DNA from: CAYUFF01 sp964444075
GTDB taxonomy: Archaea; Aenigmatarchaeota; Aenigmatarchaeia; CG10238-14; SCSR01
Reading direction: 5' to 3'
DNA length: 20,707 nt
Assembly (NCBI GenBank): GCA_964444075.1
Contig: CAYUFF010000017.1
Span: 1-20,707, forward strand
A program made the position numbers and the translations under genes. Position 1 is the first letter of the stretch. Each line of letters begins with the position of its first letter. The notes under the pieces are model-generated. The model was given only the letters and a program-made list of their open reading frames with translations, did no database searches and was not told where the DNA came from. This document shows positions 14,614 to 20,048 of the stretch, one piece after another.

Positions 14614-14874
14614 ATGAATATGGGATGGAACATAATGGTTTCTGATAAAGCACTTAAACACGTGGAGAAGTTTGATAAAAAGTTTCGAAAAAAATTGTGG
14701 ATATTTTGGAAAAATTCAAATCTCTCCATTCATTGGGGGAATCGACATTAAAAAATTAAAGGGTACGTAGGATTGCTTTAGAGTAAGGAAAGGAAAAGTT
14801 AGAATTGTTATCTGTGTAGACAAGCGAAGGAAAGTTGTTAGAGTCCTTGATATAGATGTTCAGAGGTCGAATCT
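14614..14874 (+). pseudogene. RelE/ParE-family toxin, broken
   Basis: Three pieces in two frames spell a RelE-type toxin: SDKALKHVEKFDKKFRKK, then IVDILEKFKS and GGIDIKKLKG, then CFRVRKGKVRIVICVDKRR and VVRVLDIDV. The first frame change is at the A7 run (about 14688-14694; one more A would keep the frame), the second near the G run at about 14739-14743, and a TAG falls where a GY-x-D turn is expected. RelE toxins cut mRNA on the ribosome; this copy cannot make an intact product. Reading continues into the end of the methyltransferase gene on the other strand. No intact antitoxin lies beside it. Confidence 0.65.
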
Positions 14875-14898
14875 ATTGAATGCCCAACTTTTTCTTAA

Positions 14899-15633
14899 CT
14901 ACTTCACGCATACAAAGTAGGCTCTCGTGGAAACCTTTGGCTTGTAGGAGGAAAACTTGAAGTCTCCAAAAGCTAGAACTTTCCTGAAGCCAGCTTTCTT
15001 GCAAAAGCTTTTGACCTCTCTCAGGGAAAACAAACCGTGGTAATGGACGTCTGTCTCGAAGTCCAATCGTCCCTTACGCTTAAAGAAGAATACCATCAGG
15101 CTCTTAACACACTTTCCCTCTTTCTGAAGGTAAGTAAACCTTACGAGTTCGTCGTTGGGAGCTGTGATACTGACCTTTCCGAGCTTTCTTTCCCACGCGG
15201 ATTTTTCGACGAAGTCGAAGACGACGATACCTCCATCCTTAAGGTGCCGGTAAAAGTTTCTCAGGGTCTTTTCGAAATCCTCCTTCTCTAGGATGTAGTT
15301 CATCGACGTGAAGACGCAGGTTATGACGTCGAAGCTTTTCCTAAGCTCAAAATCCCTCATATCAGCTAGGTAAAACTTAGCGTGCAACTTTTTCTTGGCG
15401 ACCTCTATCATCTCCTCGCTGACATCAAGTCCCCAGACCCTGAAACCGAAGGATCGGAGCTTTTTCATCAATTCACCCGTTCCGCAAGCTACGTCCAGCA
15501 AATCTCTTCCACCGCTCTCACAGAATTTTTTCCATGCGTTAACCGCAAACTTTGCGTATTCCTCGTGGAATGTAGCGAACGTGTCGCGGTAAATCAAATC
15601 GTAATACTTCGCAAGCTTCCCGTAGAGCTTCAT
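14899..15633 (-). CDS. Class I SAM-dependent methyltransferase
   Basis: 244 residues. Motif I is LLDVACGTGE at 45-54. The acidic GLDVSEEM follows at motif II, then AKFYLADMRDFEL and FDVITCVFTSMNYI (motif IV region), and LKDGGIVVFDF (motif V/VI). It belongs to the broad family of small-molecule methyltransferases that begin with a YYD(L/I)IY motif (AKYYDLIYRD at 8-17). The substrate cannot be told. The start fits a TATA element about 27 bp upstream. The 176-bp gap before it holds two ATCGT-N12-ACGAT operators and an 18-bp palindrome, so expression is probably regulated. A broken relE runs into its 3' end on the other strand. Confidence 0.9.
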   Translation of the reverse strand: MKLYGKLAKYYDLIYRDTFATFHEEYAKFAVNAWKKFCESGGRDLLDVACGTGELMKKLRSFGFRVWGLDVSEEMIEVAKKKLHAKFYLADMRDFELRKSFDVITCVFTSMNYILEKEDFEKTLRNFYRHLKDGGIVVFDFVEKSAWERKLGKVSITAPNDELVRFTYLQKEGKCVKSLMVFFFKRKGRLDFETDVHYHGLFSLREVKSFCKKAGFRKVLAFGDFKFSSYKPKVSTRAYFVCVK

Positions 15634-15654
15634 CGTATAACCTTTCGCTTAGCC

Positions 15655-15666
15655 CATAAAAATTTT
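15655..15666 (-). promoter_or_regulatory. TATA element of the methyltransferase gene
   Basis: AAAATTTTTATG on the minus strand, centred 27 bp before the ATG at 15633. Confidence 0.5.
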
Positions 15667-15705
15667 CCACGCTGATTTTTGAGCTCTCTAAGAGCGTTTT
15701 GTAAA

Positions 15706-15727
15706 ATCGTAAAATAAGTTAAACGAT
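15706..15727. promoter_or_regulatory. Inverted repeat ATCGT-N12-ACGAT, copy 1
   Basis: ATCGT at 15706-15710 and ACGAT at 15723-15727 with a 12-bp spacer, 40 bp upstream of the methyltransferase TATA element. The same arms and spacer recur at 15739-15760, which argues for a two-site operator. Confidence 0.5.
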
Positions 15728-15738
15728 AAAACATTCAA

Positions 15739-15760
15739 ATCGTTTTCTGTACTGAACGAT
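15739..15760. promoter_or_regulatory. Inverted repeat ATCGT-N12-ACGAT, copy 2
   Basis: ATCGT at 15739-15743 and ACGAT at 15756-15760, again with a 12-bp spacer. The arms extend to AAATCGTT and AACGATTT. Its start is 33 bp from that of copy 1, about three helical turns, so two dimers could bind on one face. Confidence 0.5.
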
Positions 15761-15771
15761 TTTAACTAGAA

Positions 15772-15789
15772 ATGTTAGACGTCTAACAT
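15772..15789. promoter_or_regulatory. 18-bp perfect palindrome, site 1
   Basis: ATGTTAGACGTCTAACAT, a perfect palindrome, located between the UDG stop and the methyltransferase start. The same core occurs upstream of UDG (16473-16492), and a degenerate form at 17166-17182. Likely a regulator binding site. Confidence 0.6.
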
Positions 15790-15800
15790 AAAAATAAAAT
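15788..15800 (-). terminator. T-rich terminator after UDG
   Basis: The minus strand reads ATTTTATTTTTAT starting 10 nt after the UDG stop, the T-rich signal used by archaeal RNA polymerase. Confidence 0.5.
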
Positions 15801-15809
15801 TCTTCAGGA

Positions 15810-16433
15810 CTAAAAATCGAGGAGCGTGGTGTTTTTCCTTTTCCCTTTCTGAGAAACGATTCCCTTGATTTTCTCGAAATCTTCCTCTATCAACCCTTTC
15901 ATGTAGGGCTTGTAGAGTGCAGTCGCGGGGTGGAAGGTGAAGACCACTTTCTTACCTCCCTCAGCCGAAAAGATTTTTCCATGATCTTTCATCATGGACG
16001 TAAAGCTCAACCCGTACTTTTCAGCAAGGAAGTTGGCGGCGAACCTTCCTAAAGCACAGATTACTCTTGGGTTTATTATCTCTATCTGCCTTTCCAGGTA
16101 GGGCTTGCAAGCCTCTATCTCTTTTTCCTTCGGGTCTCTGTTTCCGGGTGGGCGACACTTGAGGACGTTGGCTATGTAGACCTGCTCACGTTTAAGACCA
16201 AGGACTTCCTCTATCAGCTGGGTCAAAAACTTTCCTGCGGCTCCGACGAAGGGTCTTCCCTGCAAGTCCTCTTGCTTGCCCGGAGCTTCTCCTACAAACA
16301 TGAGCTCCGCGTTCTCGTCACCCTCTCCGAAAACGATGTTGTTCCTAGTTTTATACAACTCGCATTTTCTGCAAGCCAAAACTTCTCGCCTTAACTCCTC
16401 CAGCTCTTTCTTTTTATCCTTCATCCCTTTCAA
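15810..16433 (-). CDS. udg: Family-4 uracil-DNA glycosylase with a 4Fe-4S cluster
   Basis: 207 residues, the usual length of thermostable family-4 UDG. It removes uracil from DNA, mainly deaminated cytosine, as the first step of base excision repair. The iron-sulfur ligands are C21 and C24 (CRKC), C93 (KCRPPGN) and C109. The active-site motif GEAPG is at 48-52 with the downstream QGRPFVGAAG, and the DNA-reading motif HPAT starts at H168. The basic tail KGKRKN may bind DNA. The start is ATG 16433, placed by the TATA box at 16454-16463; ATG three codons later is an alternative. A 20-bp palindrome abuts this promoter, suggesting transcriptional control. Confidence 0.96.
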   Translation of the reverse strand: MKGMKDKKKELEELRREVLACRKCELYKTRNNIVFGEGDENAELMFVGEAPGKQEDLQGRPFVGAAGKFLTQLIEEVLGLKREQVYIANVLKCRPPGNRDPKEKEIEACKPYLERQIEIINPRVICALGRFAANFLAEKYGLSFTSMMKDHGKIFSAEGGKKVVFTFHPATALYKPYMKGLIEEDFEKIKGIVSQKGKRKNTTLLDF

Positions 16434-16453
16434 GACTAACTCTTGTCGCGCGT

Positions 16454-16463
16454 GACTTTAATC
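16454..16463 (-). promoter_or_regulatory. TATA box of UDG
   Basis: AGATTAAAGT on the minus strand, 26 bp before the ATG, directly downstream of the 20-bp palindrome. Confidence 0.6.
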
Positions 16464-16472
16464 TTTTCTGGG

Positions 16473-16492
16473 AATGTTAGACGTCTAACATT
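16473..16492. promoter_or_regulatory. 20-bp perfect palindrome, site 2 (UDG operator)
   Basis: AATGTTAGACGTCTAACATT, perfect over 20 bp, 10 bp upstream of the UDG TATA box, where it would meet the BRE and TFB. A bound protein here could act as an activator or a repressor. Same core as site 1. Confidence 0.65.
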
Positions 16493-16510
16493 CTTCTCAA
16501 GCTTCCGAAA

Positions 16511-16600
16511 TCAGTACAACAGCAAAGGTCTTTCTTTAAGTTTTTCGGTCGCAGGGTCTACTTCGAAACCAAAGGTTTCTAAAACGATAACGCCCTTCCC
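16511..16600 (-). pseudogene. C-terminal remnant of a retroviral-type (clan AA) aspartyl-protease-like protein
   Basis: A frame without a start codon reads KGVIVLETFGFEVDPATEKL and then ERPLLLY before TGA. The pattern VLE-x-(L/F)GFEVDP-T-x-KLK ending in RPLLLY is, from memory, the C-terminal end of small archaeal clan AA aspartyl-protease-like proteins. The catalytic DTGA half is absent. It lies directly downstream of the truncated HEPN frame, so one deletion may have joined both remnants. Confidence 0.4.
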
Positions 16601-16679
16601 CTATCTATTTTTATCAACCCTGCACCGGTGGCGATAGTTTCTTGCCTCTCTGGCTTAATCCCAAGTAATGGTGAATCAA

Positions 16680-16703
16680 CTTATCTCGGGTACCTGCCAT
16701 TTC
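16680..16703. repeat. 24-bp inverted repeat, arm 1 (within the HEPN motif region)
   Basis: Matches the reverse complement of 16823-16846 at 23 of 24 positions; 119 bp lie between the arms. This arm codes for the family-conserved EMAGTRDK, so it is the original copy. Confidence 0.85.
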
Positions 16704-16822
16704 TTTCCAAGGAATTTCTGGATATCTTTTCTTTATGCTATGTGACACGTGCTTAGCAGCTTCACCCATTATCTCTAAAGCTCTGAGTATGCCATAGATG
16801 GTTTTGATATCCTTCCTTATCT

Positions 16823-16846
16823 GAAATGGCAGGTACTCGAGATAAG
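16823..16846. repeat. 24-bp inverted repeat, arm 2
   Basis: Inverted copy of 16680-16703, lying where the N-terminal part of the HEPN domain should be coded. Confidence 0.85.
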
Positions 16847-16860
16847 ATTCTTTTCTAACT

Positions 16861-16998
16861 TCATTCAATCCCCAGAATTTTCTTTATTTGAGATGTAGAA
16901 TATACCCTCCCTTTCTTTATTTCCTCCAGAACTTTTTCGATTTTTTCGATGGTTTCTCGCGACAACGGTTCTTCGTCTATTTGAATTATCGTTTTCAT
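16861..16998 (-). CDS. Small antitoxin-like protein (RelB-like tail)
   Basis: 45 residues, ATG 16998 to TGA 16861. The C-terminal half, EEIKKGRVYSTSQIKKILGI, matches the pattern of short archaeal antitoxins in which a helix is followed by GR-x-Y and a DNA-binding-like QIKKILG helix. The N-terminus begins KTIIQIDEEP. It overlaps the broken HEPN frame, so it probably served as the antitoxin of the original pair or of a lost toxin. TATA-like CTTTATTGAG at 17021-17030 lies 27 bp before the ATG, and the 12-bp palindrome between them suggests autoregulation. The frame is intact although its partner is broken. Confidence 0.6.
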   Translation of the reverse strand: MKTIIQIDEEPLSRETIEKIEKVLEEIKKGRVYSTSQIKKILGIE

Positions 16999-17008
16999 AA
17001 GATACAGT

Positions 17009-17030
17009 TAGCTATAGCTACTCAATAAAG
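17009..17030 (-). promoter_or_regulatory. Antitoxin promoter with palindromic operator
   Basis: TATA-like CTTTATTGAG (17030-17021) followed by the perfect 12-bp palindrome TAGCTATAGCTA (17009-17020), right where RNA polymerase would start, as in self-repressed toxin-antitoxin operons. Confidence 0.45.
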
Positions 17031-17165
17031 CTGTTAAACCATTAACCATCGCGACAAAACGCTCTTTCAACTTTAATCTCACAGAGAAGTTTCTCCAACC
17101 CTTCTGTCATAAAAATCGTCTAAAGCTTTACGAAAACCGTTTACTGGGAAATAACGAAGTAAAAA

Positions 17166-17182
17166 TGTTTAGATGTCTAACA
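17166..17182. promoter_or_regulatory. Degenerate palindrome, site 3
   Basis: TGTTTAGATGTCTAACA, one inserted T and one changed base relative to the core of sites 1 and 2. It overlaps the stop codon of the HAD gene and lies 136 bp upstream of the antitoxin TATA element. It may be a weaker site for the same protein or a chance match. Confidence 0.35.
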
Positions 17183-17821
17183 AACTTTAAGGCAATCTAC
17201 GCAACTTTTCCAATCCGCAAACAAGCATAAGCATCCTAGCTTTTTCGCTGGCAGTAAATCCTTTTCCAACGAATCCCCAACCACGAGAACTTCCTTAGGC
17301 GAAACTCCAAGCTCCTGAGAGAGAATCCTGTAAAACTTCGTCGATGGCTTCATCCTCCCTGTCCTTTCTGGAGTGACGATTGTCTTGAAGTACTTCCTCC
17401 AATCCTTTCCCAGAACCTTTCGCAACTTCTTTTCCAAGTTTTCTTCGAACTCTTCGCTAACGATTGCTAGAGTAAACCTTTTCCTCAGCTTCTGGAATCT
17501 TTTCCTCAAACCTTTCCTGAACGAGAGATTTCTTGCTACCTCTTTCCAGAAAACCTCTAACGAAGTCTCCACGAGGAACGGGGAAACTTCCTCGCTTACT
17601 TTAAACTCCTTGAGCAAGAGCCTGAGCGAGTATTCCCTCCTCCTTTTCTCCGGGTTTTTCGAACCTTTCACCCTCTTAACTATTTCCTCCCAAGTATTCT
17701 TTACCTCCTCCTTGCTAACTCCGAGCTTTTGGGAAAGGAACTCGAACATCTTCTCGTAGCCCTTCCTAGCGTTAATCTTATAGATCGTGTTGTCGCAATC
17801 GAAAGCTATTACCTTTATCAT
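17177..17821 (-). CDS. HAD-superfamily phosphatase-like hydrolase
   Basis: 214 residues from the ATG at 17821. HAD enzymes are mostly phosphatases. Motif I is DCDNT with nucleophile D8 and acid D10. A long helical cap of about 80 residues follows (type C1). Motif II is the serine of AIVSEEF, motif III the lysine in GRMKPSTKFY and motif IV GDSLEKDL. The C-terminus has four cysteines (CLCLFADWKSCVDC), unusual for the family. The ATG overlaps the TGA of the GlmU-like gene (ATGA 17821-17818), so translation is coupled; the frame open further upstream lies inside that gene and is not used. A sugar-phosphate or nucleotide substrate is inferred from the operon only. Confidence 0.9.
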   Translation of the reverse strand: MIKVIAFDCDNTIYKINARKGYEKMFEFLSQKLGVSKEEVKNTWEEIVKRVKGSKNPEKRRREYSLRLLLKEFKVSEEVSPFLVETSLEVFWKEVARNLSFRKGLRKRFQKLRKRFTLAIVSEEFEENLEKKLRKVLGKDWRKYFKTIVTPERTGRMKPSTKFYRILSQELGVSPKEVLVVGDSLEKDLLPAKKLGCLCLFADWKSCVDCLKVC

Positions 17822-19062
17822 GCTAACCTCTTCCTCACACTCTTGAACTCGGTATAAAACCTCGTGTTGTCCTCGACGTTCTCGAACACTACCGTACCAG
17901 GACCGAGGATGCAGGAATTTCCTATCAGCACTCCTGGCATGGTCTTCACGCAAATCCCTACTTTAGTTTCTTCTCCGACGACGCATCCAAATCTCTTAGC
18001 TCCAGTCGCTACCTTATTTCCCTTCACCACCGAGAAAATCTCACCTCTATCAAGCCTTACGTTAGCGGTAATAAAACCAGCCCCTATCCTGCAACCCCTA
18101 GCGATGATTGAATCCCCTATGAAGCCAGAGTGAGTATGCACGTCCTCTTGCAATACGGACCTTGCCACCTCGCAGTTAGCGCCGACTATGCAATTCTTGT
18201 CCAAGGAAGAATCCCTGACCAAAGCGTTGTTGCCTATCACGCAACCGTCGCCTACGTAAGAGTTTTTGACTACGGCATTTTCCATTATCCTAACGTTCTC
18301 GCCTACGTAGCTGTTTTCTACTACCGCGTTCCTTGCTATCTTCGCACTCTCGCTAACTTTCTCTTCCTTCATCCCCAGCAATTCCTTCAGGAAAGCGAGG
18401 AGGTGCCAGGGATACTTCAACGAATGCACTTCCTTCTCCACCAAAGCTACGGGAACGTCGAAATCCTGCATGAGTAGCGATAGAGCATCCTCGAAAGCGT
18501 ACTGATGCTCCTCAACCCTCCTGTAATACTCGAAGAATTCCACCGGCAGATAGTAAACTCCGACGACTCTTAAATTGGAAGGAGCCTTTTCCTTCGGGGG
18601 TTTTTCCACGATCCTCCTGGCGAAGCTGCCCTCAATCTCGAAGATACCGTAAAGCTCGGGATTGTTCGTTTCCTTCCCGAAGAGTACCATGCTCGCCTTG
18701 CTTTCCTTTCGCTTCTCCTCCAACAGCTTCAAGAAGTATCCCGCGTCTGGATGGTTGGGGTTCATCACGAGGAAGCTTTGGTTTATCAGCTCCTTTGCTT
18801 GCATTACGGCGTTTCCCATCCCCTTCGGTTCTTCCTGAACGACAAAATTAATCCTCGGAAACTTCTCCTTCAATTCCGCTTCGACGTCGCGGGAGGGGTT
18901 TTGCACGATAATTATTTCCTCTTCTCTAATACCGTTTTCCAGCAAGGCTTTCACGGTCCATTCTATCAGGCTCCTCCCGCAAATCCTTATTAAGGATTTG
19001 TGTCTCTTGTTCAGGGGCCAAAATCTAGATGATTCCCCGGCCGCGAGCAAAACCACTTGCAT
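17818..19062 (-). CDS. GlmU-like sugar-1-phosphate nucleotidyltransferase with left-handed beta-helix
   Basis: 414 residues. The N-terminal domain (about 1-230) is a nucleotidyltransferase with the LLAAGESSRFWPL signature at 5-17 (K22 nearby), EEPKGMGNAV and MNPNHPD, where most relatives have a GD pair. The variant PNHPDAG suggests an altered metal site or substrate. The C-terminal domain (about 245-395) is a left-handed beta-helix of hexapeptide repeats (such as IARNAV, VGENVR, VGDGCVIGNNA), ending in the trimer-like acetyltransferase region. Archaeal proteins of this layout make UDP-GlcNAc or dTDP-glucose-type sugars. It lies between glmR and the HAD gene in one operon (13 bp after glmR). 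Confidence 0.85.
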   Translation of the reverse strand: MQVVLLAAGESSRFWPLNKRHKSLIRICGRSLIEWTVKALLENGIREEEIIIVQNPSRDVEAELKEKFPRINFVVQEEPKGMGNAVMQAKELINQSFLVMNPNHPDAGYFLKLLEEKRKESKASMVLFGKETNNPELYGIFEIEGSFARRIVEKPPKEKAPSNLRVVGVYYLPVEFFEYYRRVEEHQYAFEDALSLLMQDFDVPVALVEKEVHSLKYPWHLLAFLKELLGMKEEKVSESAKIARNAVVENSYVGENVRIMENAVVKNSYVGDGCVIGNNALVRDSSLDKNCIVGANCEVARSVLQEDVHTHSGFIGDSIIARGCRIGAGFITANVRLDRGEIFSVVKGNKVATGAKRFGCVVGEETKVGICVKTMPGVLIGNSCILGPGTVVFENVEDNTRFYTEFKSVRKRLA

Positions 19063-19074
19063 ACTTCCACTAGC

Positions 19075-20046
19075 TTATTTTTGTAAAACCTCCAACAAAA
19101 CCTTTACCAGCTTTTCTGAGTCGTACTTTATGTCCCCTTCTTCCAGCAAAAGGTCTCTTCCGACGAACTTCTCATCCTGGGGAACGTTTTCGAAGCTTAC
19201 CATGTCTTCCATGAGCGGCTCTTTCTTTCTGAATTCTTCGAGCCTTTCTCTCGGAGGCATGGTCGTGTTGTAAATCACGAAGTCGAGCTCGCAACCGATG
19301 TACTTTTCAACCTCCCTCACGTAGTCCAAGACGTTGAAGCCATGAGTTTCACCGAGCTTTGTCATCGCTGGCGAGATGAATACCTTCTTTGCCCTAGAGC
19401 TTTGGATAGCCTCTTTCATCCCCTTTGACAAGAAACAGGAGATTAAGCTAGTGTAGAGGTCTCCCGGCCCTATTATTATCGCGTCAGCCTTCTTAACTTC
19501 CTCCACAGCCTTCTCGTAAACCTTCCCTTCGGGTTCCAAGAAAACCTTCACTATCCGCTTCCTCCTATCGTGGTTAGTTCCGCAATCTATCTCATCCTCA
19601 CCCTCTACGATACTTCCGTCTTCGAGCTCGGCCACAAGCTGAACTTTGTCCAACGTCGCTGGCAACGCTTTTCCTTTCACGCGCAGAAACTCGTGAGCAA
19701 TCTCCAACGCCTTTTCGAAATCTCCTAACACGTACTCAAGCCCTGCGATGAAGACGTTAGCGAAGCTGTGACCGTAATGCCCCGGAGAAAACTCTATATC
19801 TTTCCCGAACCTGAGCTCCCACAGCTTTTCCTTCCACCTTTCTTCAGGAGGGAGGTCGGCTAAAGCTAAGAGATGCCTCCTTATGTCACCGGGAGGAAGG
19901 ACGTCAAACTCCTTTCTCAACGCCCCCGTGCTACCCCCGTTATCCACCATCGAAGTTATCCCGACTACCTCGAAGCCGATTTCCTTCAAGGGCCTCATCA
20001 CGAGCTTAGGTACTCCGCTGCCTCCGCCGAAGCACACGACTTTCAT
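19075..20046 (-). CDS. yvcK: GlmR/YvcK-family protein (UPF0052; CofD-like fold)
   Basis: 323 residues from the ATG at 20046. Landmarks: GGGSGVPKL at 7-15, DNGGSTGALRKEFDVLPPGD from 35, GHYGHSFANVFIAGL, KVLPA-like GKALPATLDKV, IIIGPGDLYTSL, and KLGETHGFNVLDYV. These match bacterial YvcK far better than the F420 enzyme CofD, which shares the fold. In Bacillus and Listeria, YvcK/GlmR binds UDP-GlcNAc and stimulates GlmS; that role is an inference here. The ATG lies 2 nt after the glnA stop, so the two are tightly coupled; an upstream start (20112) would overlap glnA by 64 bp and lacks family support. The GlmU-like gene follows. Confidence 0.93.
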   Translation of the reverse strand: MKVVCFGGGSGVPKLVMRPLKEIGFEVVGITSMVDNGGSTGALRKEFDVLPPGDIRRHLLALADLPPEERWKEKLWELRFGKDIEFSPGHYGHSFANVFIAGLEYVLGDFEKALEIAHEFLRVKGKALPATLDKVQLVAELEDGSIVEGEDEIDCGTNHDRRKRIVKVFLEPEGKVYEKAVEEVKKADAIIIGPGDLYTSLISCFLSKGMKEAIQSSRAKKVFISPAMTKLGETHGFNVLDYVREVEKYIGCELDFVIYNTTMPPRERLEEFRKKEPLMEDMVSFENVPQDEKFVGRDLLLEEGDIKYDSEKLVKVLLEVLQK

Positions 20047-20048
20047 CC

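Larger units (their letters stand above)
16614..16868 (-). pseudogene. HEPN (HepT/DUF86-like) ribonuclease toxin, truncated and rearranged
   Basis: Residues 29-68 are clearly DUF86/HepT: RALEIMGEAAKH, IKKRYPEIPWKEMAGTRDKL and the HEPN RNase motif R-x4-H-x-Y (RDKLIHHY). HepT toxins are about 110-140 residues; this frame is 84. The C-terminus beyond HHYLGL is replaced by unrelated sequence. The first 25 or so residues do not match the family, because the DNA there (16823-16846) is an inverted copy of the segment coding for EMAGTRDK (16680-16703). It starts with TTG, overlapping the antitoxin-like gene by 8 nt. The usual MNT nucleotidyltransferase partner is missing. Confidence 0.65.

Noticed and set aside
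17818..17953. Longer N-terminus (44 extra residues) for the HAD protein.
   Set aside because: It lies inside the GlmU-like gene in another frame; the DCDNT motif and the ATGA overlap put the start at 17821.
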